Part shown: positions 32,792-44,161 of the stretch, piece by piece
Layout of the letters: each line of letters opens with the position of its first letter
Position numbering within the stretch: the stretch's first letter is position 1
DNA from: Pseudonocardia ammonioxydans
GTDB taxonomy: Bacteria; Actinomycetota; Actinomycetes; Mycobacteriales; Pseudonocardiaceae
Length of the DNA stretch: 59,995 bases
Assembly: GCF_900115005.1 (NCBI RefSeq)
Contig: NZ_FOUY01000037.1
Coordinates: 1 to 59,995, forward strand
Direction of reading: 5' to 3'
Notes under the pieces: model-generated
Told to the model about the DNA's origin: nothing
Database searches by the model: none
What the model saw: the letters and a program-made list of their open reading frames with translations, nothing else
Position numbers and translations under genes: made by a program

Positions 32792-33583
32792 CTACCACCA
32801 GCCCGGACCCCGCGCCCAGAACGCCGTGAGCGCGGCCGCCACCTGCCCGGGCCGGGTCACGGCGAACGCATGGTCGGCGCCGACCAGCAGCACCTCCCGG
32901 GTCTGCGGCAGCAGTATCCGCAGCCGCTCCCGCACGTCCGCCACGATCGGCATCGACGCGGTCCCGGCGACGGAGAGGACGGGCCGGTCCAGCACGGCGG
33001 CGCGTTTCGGCTCGAACGACCACGCGCGCAGCGCGGGCAGGTCGCTGTCGAAGATCAGCGCGGCGTCCTTGTACAGCTGCGCCACGCCACCGGGGATCCG
33101 CTGCTCCAGCCGTGCGGCCCAGTCCGGGCCCCAGACGGCGGCCTGGAAGTCCGCGGCCGCCCCGGCCGCGTCCCCCGCGGCGCGCCGGGCGAACAGCGGG
33201 GCGAGGACCTCGCCGAGCCCGGCGGCGCCGGGGACCTGCAGCAGGGCCGGTTCGAGCACCGCGACGTCGAGGACCCGCCCGGGTGCCCGCGTCGCGGCCT
33301 CGAGCACGACCGCCCCACCGTGCGACCAGCCCACCAGGTGGGCCCGTTCGATCCCGAGGGCGTCGAGCACGCCGAGGCAGTCCGCGGCATCCCGGCCGAC
33401 CGAGACCGGCCCGGGCCGTCCGGCGCTCCCGGCGTACCCGCGGCGGTGGTGGCGGACCAGCCGGTACCCCGGCCCCAGCTCCCCGGCGACCGGGGCGAAC
33501 GAGTCCGCGATCAGGCCGCCGTGCACGAACAGCACCGGCTCGCCGGCGCCCTCGTCGGACACGGCCAGCTCGGCGCCGTCCAC
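32792..33583 (-). CDS. Alpha/beta hydrolase
   Basis: A 263-residue soluble alpha/beta hydrolase. FVHGGLIADSF holds the oxyanion region, the nucleophile is Ser87 in LVGWSHGGA, and the His lies in VGADHAFAV near the end. The substrate is unknown. The GTG start lies 46 bp behind the FAD oxidase stop on the same strand, so the two probably belong to one transcript led by the BTAD regulator gene. Only 3 bp separate its stop from the convergent copD stop. Confidence 0.88.
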   Translation of the reverse strand: MDGAELAVSDEGAGEPVLFVHGGLIADSFAPVAGELGPGYRLVRHHRRGYAGSAGRPGPVSVGRDAADCLGVLDALGIERAHLVGWSHGGAVVLEAATRAPGRVLDVAVLEPALLQVPGAAGLGEVLAPLFARRAAGDAAGAAADFQAAVWGPDWAARLEQRIPGGVAQLYKDAALIFDSDLPALRAWSFEPKRAAVLDRPVLSVAGTASMPIVADVRERLRILLPQTREVLLVGADHAFAVTRPGQVAAALTAFWARGPGWW

Positions 33584-33629
33584 ACCACCGGCTGCATCGG
33601 CTCGGGAGGTGCCGGGGGCACCGGCATCG

Positions 33630-35021
33630 TCACGGCCGTACCCCCGCTCCGTCCGCGGGCGGGATGTTCTGGTTGAGGTGGAAGACGTTGTCCGGGTCGT
33701 AGGCCGCCTTGGCCCGGCGGAGCCGGTCGTAGGTGCGGCCGTAGTTCGCCGGGGCCCGGTCGGCGTCGTCGGCGGCCACGAAGTTGACGTAGCCGCCCTC
33801 GGTGCCGGAGTGGGGGTGTGCGGCGGCGTGGTAGTCGCGCGCCCACCGGATGTTCGCCTCGTCGTCGGCCGGGTCCGGCCAGGCCGCGAGGATCACCATG
33901 GCGTAGGTGGCGTCGCGGTGGCCGAAGGCGCTCTCGTCGGTCCCGGTCCGGTGCACCGCCCCGTTGATCGGGTACAGGTGCATGCCCGAGGACACGGTCG
34001 GGACGGTGGGGCCGCGCTCGGCGTGCACGGCGACGGCCTCGGGGCTCAGCCCGGTGACGAAGTCGCCCTTCCAGTACTGCCGGATCCCCGCCGGGAACAT
34101 CGCGTCGAAGGCGGTGTTGAGCGCGGGATAGGGCATCGGGCCGACGAACTCGGCGACGACGGGGGCGACGTCGCGGAACGGCTTGATCGCCTTCTCGCCC
34201 TCCTCGGGCCGCCCGCTCCAGCACGGCACGACGGCGCAGAACGGGTCCCCGTGCCGGTCCTCCGGGATGAACGGCAGCGGCGGCGCGAGGTGCCAGCCGA
34301 CGAACCCGCCGAGCTGCTCGGACGCGGTGCCCAGGTACTCGTCGAAGGCCTGCATGACCGCCGGCGCGTCGGCGGGCTCGTAGAACATCGGGCCGCCGTA
34401 GACGGTGTCGACGTCGTGCAGCGCGAACTCGAGCGAGGTGACCACGCCGAAGTTCCCGCCACCGCCGCGCAGCGCCCAGAACAGCTCCTCGTTGTCGAAC
34501 CCGCTCGCGCCCAGGATCCGGCCGTCGGCGGTCACGACCTCGGCGCCGACCAGGTTGTCGCAGGACAGCCCGCACCGGCGCGCGAGGTAACCGATGCCGC
34601 CGCCGAGGGTCAGGCCGGCGACGCCGGTGGTCGAGATGATGCCGCCGGTCGTGGCGAGGCCGTAGGCGTGCGTGGCGTGGTTGACATCGCCCCAGGTGGC
34701 GCCGCCACCGGTGCGGGCGGTCTTGCGGACCGGGTCGACGAAGACGTTGTTCATCGGCGACAGGTCGAGCACGACGCCGCCCTCGCAGGTGCCGAACCCG
34801 GGCCCGCTGTGCGCACCTCCGCGCACGGCGAGCTCGAGGCCGGCCTCGCGCGCGTAGCGGATCGTGGCGACGACGTCGGCGGTGGCGGTGGCGCACACGA
34901 CGAGCGCCGGGCAGCGGTCGTGGAGGCCGTTGTGCACCCGGCGCCGCTCGTCGTAGCCGTCGTCGGCCGGTTCGACGACGGCGCCGCGGACTTGTTCGCG
35001 CAGTTCGGTGACGGTGGTCAT
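33630..35021 (-). CDS. FAD-linked oxidase (berberine-bridge-enzyme-like)
   Basis: A 463-residue flavoprotein of the PCMH/BBE type. The FAD domain has LAVRGGAHSGPGFGTCEGG, where His71 is the usual site of covalent 8-alpha-histidyl FAD, followed by GLTLGGGIGYLARRCGLSCD. The BBE C-terminus is YDPDNVFHLNQNIPP. The cysteine that makes a second covalent bond in bicovalent members lies before the GGGIG segment; that place holds Thr/Ser here. Such enzymes oxidise sugars, alkaloids or secondary metabolites. ATG 35021 has a perfect GGAGGA site. No signal peptide. Confidence 0.9.
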   Translation of the reverse strand: MTTVTELREQVRGAVVEPADDGYDERRRVHNGLHDRCPALVVCATATADVVATIRYAREAGLELAVRGGAHSGPGFGTCEGGVVLDLSPMNNVFVDPVRKTARTGGGATWGDVNHATHAYGLATTGGIISTTGVAGLTLGGGIGYLARRCGLSCDNLVGAEVVTADGRILGASGFDNEELFWALRGGGGNFGVVTSLEFALHDVDTVYGGPMFYEPADAPAVMQAFDEYLGTASEQLGGFVGWHLAPPLPFIPEDRHGDPFCAVVPCWSGRPEEGEKAIKPFRDVAPVVAEFVGPMPYPALNTAFDAMFPAGIRQYWKGDFVTGLSPEAVAVHAERGPTVPTVSSGMHLYPINGAVHRTGTDESAFGHRDATYAMVILAAWPDPADDEANIRWARDYHAAAHPHSGTEGGYVNFVAADDADRAPANYGRTYDRLRRAKAAYDPDNVFHLNQNIPPADGAGVRP

Positions 35022-35091
35022 GGTGCGGTCTCCTCCCGGTGCGGTGGACCGGCGCACCCTGGACCGCGCGGCGTTCCCGGGCCGTTCCCGA

Positions 35092-38232
<3,141 letters not shown>

Positions 38233-38305
38233 TGGACTCCCCGTCCGGCGCCGTCACGACGTCCGTCCGGCCCAACCCGCGCCCGCATCCGGGTTCGGCT
38301 CCGGT

Positions 38306-38920
38306 TCAGGTGCTCCGGCGCTCCCCGGAGCCGAAGCCCAGCCAGGTGTGCCGGTTGTTCCACCAGCACCAGCCGACCTTGGGGGCGTCCCGGCGCTCCG
38401 TCCCGTCCCGCCCGGTCCCGTTGGAGATCCACACGGCGGGGGTGCGGGCGTCGAACCGGCCGGTCGGCTTCCGCAGCCGGGAGCCGGTCGTCATGAAGCA
38501 GTGGTTGCGCTCGAGCACCTCGGGCACCTGCAGCACCCACTGGACGCCCTCGGTGAGCAGCATCGGGACCCGGCCGCGCGCGGCGAACCGCTCCTCCGCC
38601 TCGGCCGGGGAGGCGTTCTGCAGCTCGTCACCGCGTTCCGGGGCCTCCAGCAGCCACACCGGCGCGTCGGGGACGTCGGTGACCGGGGCGAACGCGTCGA
38701 CGTCGTCCATGTCCCCGACCACGAACCCGGGCCGGCCGGCCCGGCGCATCAGCGGGGCGATCGCCGACGGCGCCAGGCCGGCGACGACGAGCAGTCCGGG
38801 CCGGGTGGGCAGCCCGGCCGCCTCCTTGCGCAGCAGCTCCGGGGTGAGGGGGCCGGTGGCCCCGATCTCGATCAGCTTCTCGGCCTGGTCGGCGACGGAC
38901 GGCAGGGCGGGAACGGGCAC
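38306..38920 (-). CDS. DUF5701-family protein
   Basis: A 204-residue protein matching, from memory, the actinobacterial DUF5701 family. Conserved pieces are GRPGFVVGDMDDVDAFAPV, PDAPVWLLEAPERGDELQNA, VPEVLERNHCFMTTGSR, TPAVWIS and PKVGWCWWNNRHTWLGFGSG. No function is known. I chose GTG 38920, where the codon pattern settles; longer frames run into the XRE gene. It lies between the XRE regulator (31 bp) and the BTAD regulator on the same strand. Confidence 0.8.
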   Translation of the reverse strand: MPVPALPSVADQAEKLIEIGATGPLTPELLRKEAAGLPTRPGLLVVAGLAPSAIAPLMRRAGRPGFVVGDMDDVDAFAPVTDVPDAPVWLLEAPERGDELQNASPAEAEERFAARGRVPMLLTEGVQWVLQVPEVLERNHCFMTTGSRLRKPTGRFDARTPAVWISNGTGRDGTERRDAPKVGWCWWNNRHTWLGFGSGERRST

Positions 38921-38951
38921 GCGGGACCTCCGGGTCGGTGCGGACGGCCGG

Positions 38952-39872
38952 TCAACGCCGGCCCGGGCCGTCCTGTTCCCGGCCGGCCCGCGGCCGTCCC
39001 GCCTCCGTGGGCGGTTCCCCGCCCGCGCCACCGTCGGCCGGCGCGAACTGCTCGACCCCGAGCACCGCCAGCAGCTCCAGCCGCTCGCGCGTCTCGGCGT
39101 CCGCCGGGGTGAGCACCAGCAGCAGCTGACCGAGGTCCGGGGTCACCAGGGTCTCGCAGTCCATGAGCAGCGCACCGACGCGCGGGTGGCACAGTGTCTT
39201 CCGGTCCATGCGACGCACTGCGACCCGGTGGTCGTCCCAGAGCCGCCGGAACTCCGCGCTCACCGTCCGCAGCCGCTCGACGAGCCGGACGACGTCGGCG
39301 TCGCCGGGCCGGCGCCCGGCCACCGCGCGCAGGTCCGCGACCAGTGCGCGGCCGTGCCGCTCCTGTTCCTCGGGGGGATGTATCGCACGGACCCCGGGCT
39401 CGGTGAACCAGCGGTACGCGAGGTAGCGGCGGTCGCCGGTGAACTCCCGCTGGTCCCCGAACAGCAGCGTCGACATGCGGTTCTGGGCGAGCGCCTCGCC
39501 CACGTCGGACATCACGGTCGCCGGCGTGTCACCGAGCAGGCCGAGCATCCGGACCAGGCCGGCACGGGCGATGCGGGCGGTCCCGGCCGCGGGCGACGGT
39601 TCGTGCCCGGCCAGGCGGAACAGGTGGTCGCGCTCGTCGTCGGAGAGCTGCAGCGCCCGTGCGAGCGCGCCGAGCAGCTGGGTCGACGGCCGGCTGCTGC
39701 GGGCCTGCTCGAGGCGGACGACGTAGTCCACGGACATGCCCGCGAGCATCGCCACCTCCTCCCGGCGCAGCCCGGTGGTACGGCGGCGCGGGCCGTCGGC
39801 GAGCCCGACCTCGGCCGGCCGGACCGCCGCACGGCGCCGGCGCAGGAAGTCGGCGAGCTGGTCGCGCTGCAT
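38952..39872 (-). CDS. XRE-type regulator with MmyB-like ligand domain
   Basis: A 306-residue protein. An N-terminal helix-turn-helix (about 8-75; GLRREEVAMLAGMSVDYVVR, LEQARSSRPS) is followed by a MmyB-like PAS-type domain binding fatty-acid-like ligands in relatives (ATVMSDVGEALAQNRMSTLL, AYRWFTEPGVR, MDRKTLCHPRVGAL). ATG 39872 has the strong site GGGAGGAGG. It is divergent from the aldo/keto reductase over 100 bp, the usual arrangement in which this family controls a reductase. Confidence 0.92.
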   Translation of the reverse strand: MQRDQLADFLRRRRAAVRPAEVGLADGPRRRTTGLRREEVAMLAGMSVDYVVRLEQARSSRPSTQLLGALARALQLSDDERDHLFRLAGHEPSPAAGTARIARAGLVRMLGLLGDTPATVMSDVGEALAQNRMSTLLFGDQREFTGDRRYLAYRWFTEPGVRAIHPPEEQERHGRALVADLRAVAGRRPGDADVVRLVERLRTVSAEFRRLWDDHRVAVRRMDRKTLCHPRVGALLMDCETLVTPDLGQLLLVLTPADAETRERLELLAVLGVEQFAPADGGAGGEPPTEAGRPRAGREQDGPGRR

Positions 39873-39972
39873 CCGTCCAGCCTCCTCCCGGTCGCCGCGC
39901 GGATCCAGGGAGCGGCCCTCCCACGATCGACGCTCGCTGCCACCGGCGCCGCGGCCGACGCAGGGTGGGTCC

Positions 39973-40974
39973 ATGCGCACACGAACCCTCGGCCACACCG
40001 GACCCACCGTCTCCGCCCTCGGCCTGGGCGCCATGAGCATGTCCGGCATGTACGGCCCCGCCGACCGCGGGGAGAGCATCGCCACCGTGCACGCGGCACT
40101 CGACAGCGCGGCACTCCACAACGGAGTGCTGATCATCGACACCGGCGACTTCTACGGGATGGGGCACAACGAGCTGCTGCTCGCCGAGGCGCTGCGCCGG
40201 CGGAACCGGGACGACTACCGGCTCTCCGTGAAGTTCGGCGCGCTCGCCGGGCCCGGGCTGTCGCCGTCGGGCCACGACTGCCGCCCCGAGGCGGTCAAGA
40301 ACTTCCTCGCCCACTCGCTGACCCGGCTCGGCGTGGACCACATCGACATCTACCGGCCCGCCCGGCTGGACCCGGCGGTGCCGATCGAGGACACGGTCGG
40401 TGCCGTTCACGAGCTGATCGAGGCCGGGTACGTGCGCCACCTGGGGCTCTCCGAGGTCGGGGCCGACACGATCCGTCGCGCCCACGCCGTCCACCCAGTC
40501 GCCGACCTGCAGATCGAGTACTCGTTGATCTCGCGGGCGGTCGAGGCGGAGGTGTTGCCGACGCTGCGGGAGCTGGGGATCGGCATGACCGCCTACGGGG
40601 TGCTGTCGCGCGGTCTGCTCTCCGGCACCTTCACGCCCGGCAGCCCCGGCGACCTCCGCTCCGTCAGCCCGCGCTTCTCGGCCGAGAACCTGACGCACAA
40701 CCTGACGCTGGTGGACGCGCTGCGCCGGGTCGCCGAGGCCCGGGGCTGCACGGTCGCCCAGCTCGCCATCGCCTGGGTCGCGGCACAGGGTGCGGACATT
40801 GTGCCGCTGGTCGGGGCCCGCACCCGCGAGCGGTGGGCCGAGGCGCTCCCGGCCGCCGACCTGGAGCTGGGCGAGGCGGACCTCCGGGCGCTCGACGAGG
40901 CGGTCCCCCCGGGCTCGGCCCGCGGCGACCGGTATCCGTCCGCCTTCATGAGCGCCCTCGGCGTCGGCAACTGA
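39973..40974 (+). CDS. Aldo/keto reductase
   Basis: A 333-residue NADPH-type TIM-barrel oxidoreductase. Catalytic Asp56 and Tyr61 (IIDTGDFYG) and Lys87 (LSVKFGA) are present. The fourth tetrad position, usually His in a Y-x-x-H-R segment, reads IDIYRPARLDP, so Ala130 replaces His, as in one branch of this family. VPLVGARTRERW is the cofactor phosphate site. It starts with ATG 39973 and is divergent from the XRE/MmyB-like regulator. Confidence 0.9.
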   Translation: MRTRTLGHTGPTVSALGLGAMSMSGMYGPADRGESIATVHAALDSAALHNGVLIIDTGDFYGMGHNELLLAEALRRRNRDDYRLSVKFGALAGPGLSPSGHDCRPEAVKNFLAHSLTRLGVDHIDIYRPARLDPAVPIEDTVGAVHELIEAGYVRHLGLSEVGADTIRRAHAVHPVADLQIEYSLISRAVEAEVLPTLRELGIGMTAYGVLSRGLLSGTFTPGSPGDLRSVSPRFSAENLTHNLTLVDALRRVAEARGCTVAQLAIAWVAAQGADIVPLVGARTRERWAEALPAADLELGEADLRALDEAVPPGSARGDRYPSAFMSALGVGN

Positions 40975-40982
40975 CCCGGACG

Positions 40983-41022
40983 ACGACAGAGCCACCCGTC
41001 GCAGGACGGCCGGCCCTGTCGT
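40983..41022 (+). terminator. Hairpin after the aldo/keto reductase
   Basis: ACGACAGAGCC (40983-40993) pairs with GGCCCTGTCGT (41012-41022) with one mismatch, starting 8 bp after the reductase stop. The rest of 40975-41130 has mixed composition with some AT-rich pieces. Confidence 0.5.
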
Positions 41023-41130
41023 TGGCGTGTCCGGAGTGGAGTGAGGCCGGAGCTTCTCGATCGTCCACATCTGGCACAGTTCGCCCGGACGTAGCGCAGG
41101 GTCAGGAATATCGAACAGCGCGTCAGGTGT

Positions 41131-42342
41131 GTGGACCGACGGGGGCCGGGAGTGGCAACGATCTTTGTAGGGGACCGGCTCATCTCGGCCGGGCAGATAC
41201 TGCCCGACGGTCAGGATGCGGTGCGCGTCTCGCGTGGCCGCATCGAGGCGGTGGGAAGGACTGCAGAGCTCATCGCCGGCGCCCCCGAGGCGTCGGTCTC
41301 CCGGTTCGCCGGCTGCAGCATCACGCCCGGTCTGATCAACAGCCACGTGCACCTGGCCGGTGACTGCAGCACATCGTCGTTCACCACTCTGTGCTCCGGC
41401 GCGCCGGACGAGGTACGGGCGGTGATCCGACGCAACGCCCGCGCATGCCTGCGGGCGGGCTGCACGACCGTGCGGGATCTCGGCGACGCCCGGGGCTACG
41501 TCGCCCGATTCCGGGACGCGACAGCAGATGTGGACGGCGTACGCCCGCGGATCCTGTCCGCAGGTTCTCCACTCACGATCTCCGGCGGACACTGCTGGTA
41601 TCTCGGCGGGATCGCCGATACAGCCACGGAAATCCGCGACGCCATTGATCGCGCAGCCGAGACCGCCGACCTCATCAAGATCATGGCGGGCGGAGGCTAC
41701 GTGACATCCGAGGGACCCACGCCCTTCGACGCGCAGTACTCCACGGAGCTCCTCCGAGTCGCTGTCGACCACGCGGCGCACTACGGCCTCACAGTCGCAG
41801 CCCACGCGCACGGAACAGAACCGATCGTCCGGTGCATCGAGGCCGGAGTGCACACGATCGAGCACTGTGGGTGGCGGTCCGGGCCCGGAAAGCGGGACCA
41901 GAACGACTGGGCGGTCCGGCAGATGGCGCAGCAGGGATCGGCCGCCGGCGACACGACCCCGGCCGTGTGGCGGAAGATCGCCGAACACGTCACGACGCCC
42001 GAGTACCAGTACGGTGGTCAGCTGACCTGGATGGCCGAGAACGATGTGACGATCCTGGTCGGGACGGACTCCGGAGTTCCCGGTACGGCGTTCGATCAGC
42101 TGACACTGAGCATGGAGCTCTACGAAGAACTCGGCTTCCCGCGCAGCAGCATCATCGACATGGTCACCACCGGGGCAGCGCAGACCCTCGGGCTCGGCGA
42201 CGAGACAGGAGACCTCCGGGCGGGGCTGGCCGCGGACCTGCTCATCGTCACCGGCAACCCGCTCGACGACCTCGGCGCGCTACATCGTCCGCATCGGATC
42301 GTCGTCCGGGGCACCGCGTACTCCCAGGACGAACTCGACTGA
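41131..42342 (+). CDS. Amidohydrolase-superfamily enzyme (imidazolonepropionase/prolidase-like)
   Basis: A 403-residue metal-dependent hydrolase with a complete binuclear site: His72 and His74 (NSHVHL), the bridging Lys183 (LIKIMAGGG), His225 (VAAHAHG), His245 (IEHCGW) and Asp313 (VGTDSGVPG). The N- and C-terminal strands form the usual beta-sandwich. Relatives hydrolyse Xaa-Pro dipeptides, imidazolones or ochratoxin-like amides; the substrate is unknown. Start is GTG 41131; GTG 41152 is also possible. Codons use clearly more A and T at third positions than neighbours, suggesting recent acquisition. Confidence 0.88.
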   Translation: MDRRGPGVATIFVGDRLISAGQILPDGQDAVRVSRGRIEAVGRTAELIAGAPEASVSRFAGCSITPGLINSHVHLAGDCSTSSFTTLCSGAPDEVRAVIRRNARACLRAGCTTVRDLGDARGYVARFRDATADVDGVRPRILSAGSPLTISGGHCWYLGGIADTATEIRDAIDRAAETADLIKIMAGGGYVTSEGPTPFDAQYSTELLRVAVDHAAHYGLTVAAHAHGTEPIVRCIEAGVHTIEHCGWRSGPGKRDQNDWAVRQMAQQGSAAGDTTPAVWRKIAEHVTTPEYQYGGQLTWMAENDVTILVGTDSGVPGTAFDQLTLSMELYEELGFPRSSIIDMVTTGAAQTLGLGDETGDLRAGLAADLLIVTGNPLDDLGALHRPHRIVVRGTAYSQDELD

Positions 42343-42398
42343 GGTGGGGCCGGCGCTGAGCCCGGCGTGAGCCTGCGGCGGTGAGGAGGTTGCGGTCG

Positions 42399-43406
42399 AT
42401 GAGCGGCACGAGCACGCCCGGTTCCGGCACGGGCTCGGAGGGCGCGGCACCGCACGAGGTCGCGGTGCTGGTCCGGCCCGGTGTGCTGCCGATGGAGCTC
42501 GGTCTGGTCCACCAGATCTTCAGCCGGGCCCGCGCAGCGGACGGGCGGTACGGCTACCGAGTCCGCACCTGCGCACCCCGGCCGGGGACCGTCACCACCG
42601 ACGCCGACTTCACCGTGGGTGTCGAGCACGGCACCGACGTCCTCGACACGGCCCACACGGTGATCATCCCGGCGTCGCACGCGGCCGACGAGGGCGCCGA
42701 CGTCCTCGGCGACGGCATGCGGGAGGCGCTCGCCCGCCTGGGTCCGCAGACCCGGATCGCCTCGATCTGCACCGCGGCCTTCGTCCTGGCCGAGGCGGGG
42801 CTGCTGACCCGGCAGCGCGCCACCACGCACTGGCTCGCCGTCGAGCACTTCCGCAGGCGGTTCCCGGACGTCCTGCTCGATCCCGACGTCCTGTTCACCG
42901 ACAACGGACGCGTGCTCACGGCCGGGGGTGAGGCGTCCGGCATCGACCTGTGCCTGCACCTCGTCCGCCAGGACATGGGCTCCGCGGTGGCGAACGAGGT
43001 GGCCCGTCGGACCGTCGTCCCACCGTTCCGGCACGGCGGCCAGGCCCCGTACATCCCGTACCCGGCACCGGAGAACAGCCACTCGCCCGGCACCGCGGAG
43101 CTGCGCGAGTGGATGCTGTCCACGATCGACCGGCCCGTCACCCTCGCCGCGCTCGCCGCGCAGGCCCACGTCAGCGTCCGCACCCTCACCCGCCGCTTCC
43201 AGGACGAGATCGGCATGAGCCCGCTGGACTGGCTGCTGCGCCAGCGCGTCGGGCTGGCCCGCGAGCTCCTCGAGACCTCCGACCTGCCGGTCGAGCAGAT
43301 CGCCGCCCGCTGCGGCTTCGGGACCGCCGCGGGGATGCGCAGGCACTTCATCGCCGCCATCGGGGTGTCGCCCCGCTCCTACCGGGCCACCTTCCGCGGC
43401 CCCTGA
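42399..43406 (+). CDS. GlxA-family AraC-type regulator (DJ-1/PfpI domain + HTH)
   Basis: A 335-residue regulator. Residues about 10-190 are a DJ-1/PfpI-like domain whose elbow reads IASICTAAFVLAEAGLL, with a Cys at the nucleophile position. Residues about 225-335 are the AraC DNA-binding domain (LAALAAQAHVSVRTLTRRFQ, IAARCGFGTAAGMRRHFI, GVSPRSYRATF). ATG 42399 has GAGGAGG about 10 nt upstream. It follows the amidohydrolase in the same direction by 56 bp and may regulate it. Its 3' end overlaps a convergent membrane-protein gene by 59 bp. Confidence 0.9.
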   Translation: MSGTSTPGSGTGSEGAAPHEVAVLVRPGVLPMELGLVHQIFSRARAADGRYGYRVRTCAPRPGTVTTDADFTVGVEHGTDVLDTAHTVIIPASHAADEGADVLGDGMREALARLGPQTRIASICTAAFVLAEAGLLTRQRATTHWLAVEHFRRRFPDVLLDPDVLFTDNGRVLTAGGEASGIDLCLHLVRQDMGSAVANEVARRTVVPPFRHGGQAPYIPYPAPENSHSPGTAELREWMLSTIDRPVTLAALAAQAHVSVRTLTRRFQDEIGMSPLDWLLRQRVGLARELLETSDLPVEQIAARCGFGTAAGMRRHFIAAIGVSPRSYRATFRGP

Positions 43407-43776
43407 CCAGCTCGCGGACCCCGGGAGCGGCGAGCCACAGGGTCACCGCCGCCACCGCGGCCCCCAGCAACGGCACCGACACCGGGCCCAGTACGGACGC
43501 CGCGACGAGCGGCAGCCCGATCACCGACAGGGCGAGGGCCGCGCCGCGCACGGACACCGCGACCGGGTCGGCCGCGGGCGTGAGGACCGCCGTCAGAGCC
43601 CCGGACACGACGAGCGCGCACACCGCGAGCCCGAGGACCACGGCCGTCGGGACCGGCGGCAGCGTGGCCGGCACCAGGACCGTCGTCCCCAGGATCACCG
43701 CGATCGGAGCACGCAGGCCGGCGGGCCGTCCGGTCGTCGTACGAGCGGGTCGTTCCCTGCACTCGGAAGTCGTCAT
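43348..43776 (-). CDS. Hypothetical small membrane protein with four spans
   Basis: 142 residues of unrecognised family. Four hydrophobic segments can be seen at about 22-38, 43-63, 73-93 and 99-117, and the ends are basic (ELVRGRGRWPGRSG), so the C-terminus is probably cytoplasmic. ATG 43776 fits where membrane-type sequence starts; the longer frame reads through the tRNA. Overlap with the GlxA-type gene makes it less certain than its neighbours, but codon bias is good. Confidence 0.55.
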   Translation of the reverse strand: MTTSECRERPARTTTGRPAGLRAPIAVILGTTVLVPATLPPVPTAVVLGLAVCALVVSGALTAVLTPAADPVAVSVRGAALALSVIGLPLVAASVLGPVSVPLLGAAVAAVTLWLAAPGVRELVRGRGRWPGRSGATPRWRR

Positions 43777-43976
43777 GGCTCTACGCTCGTCCGCCGCGGG
43801 AGGAGCCGACAGTGACCGACGGGCCGCCCACCGTGCAGATCCGGCCACTCGGCCCAGCAGCGGCCCGAGCGGTTCCTCCTGCTCCCGCAGGAGCGCGAGC
43901 AGATCCGGCTCGCCGTGCCCGGACAGAGCCATCATCGAGGCGGGCGCGGCGCTGACCGAGACCGTCACCGAGACAC

Positions 43977-44007
43977 AAAAAAGCCGCCGGGGCGAGGCCA
44001 CGGCGGC
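43977..44007 (-). terminator. Intrinsic terminator of tRNA-Ala
   Basis: On the minus strand GCCGCC, a 13-nt loop and GGCGGC are followed by six T (plus-strand A-run 43977-43982). It lies 35 bp behind the tRNA 3' end and is the only hairpin I found in this window with a proper T-run. Confidence 0.85.
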
Positions 44008-44041
44008 AATGACCACATCGGTGTGTGGTCCGGTGAACTTG

Positions 44042-44117
44042 TGGTGGAGCTGAGGGGAATCGAACCCCTGACCTTCTCGATGCGAACGAGACGCGCTACC
44101 AACTGCGCTACAGCCCC
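44042..44117 (-). tRNA. tRNA-Ala (anticodon CGC)
   Basis: The minus strand reads GGGGCTG at the 5' acceptor, a D arm GCGCAGTTGGTAGCGC, an anticodon arm TCTCG-TTCGCAT-CGAGA with anticodon CGC, a T arm AGGGG-TTCGATT-CCCCT and CAGCTCC plus A and an encoded CCA (44044-44042). All four stems pair. The CGC anticodon reads GCG, a frequent Ala codon in this genome. A -10-like TAGTGT lies upstream on the minus strand (44153-44148). Confidence 0.95.
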
Positions 44118-44161
44118 GCGGCCCGCCCTCTCGGGCTGACCTGGAGAACACTAACAGACCC

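Noticed and set aside
33630..35021. Bicovalent FAD attachment in the BBE-like oxidase
   Set aside because: His71 is present, but the position of the second, cysteinyl link is Thr/Ser; Cys154 lies elsewhere in the fold.
43812..43955. Small plus-strand gene (47 codons) with a strong GGGAGGAG site and start VTDGPPTVQIRPLGP
   Set aside because: Codon bias is good for only about 15 codons, then the frame turns Pro/Ala/Arg-rich. It may be a frameshifted remnant, but no family could be recognised.
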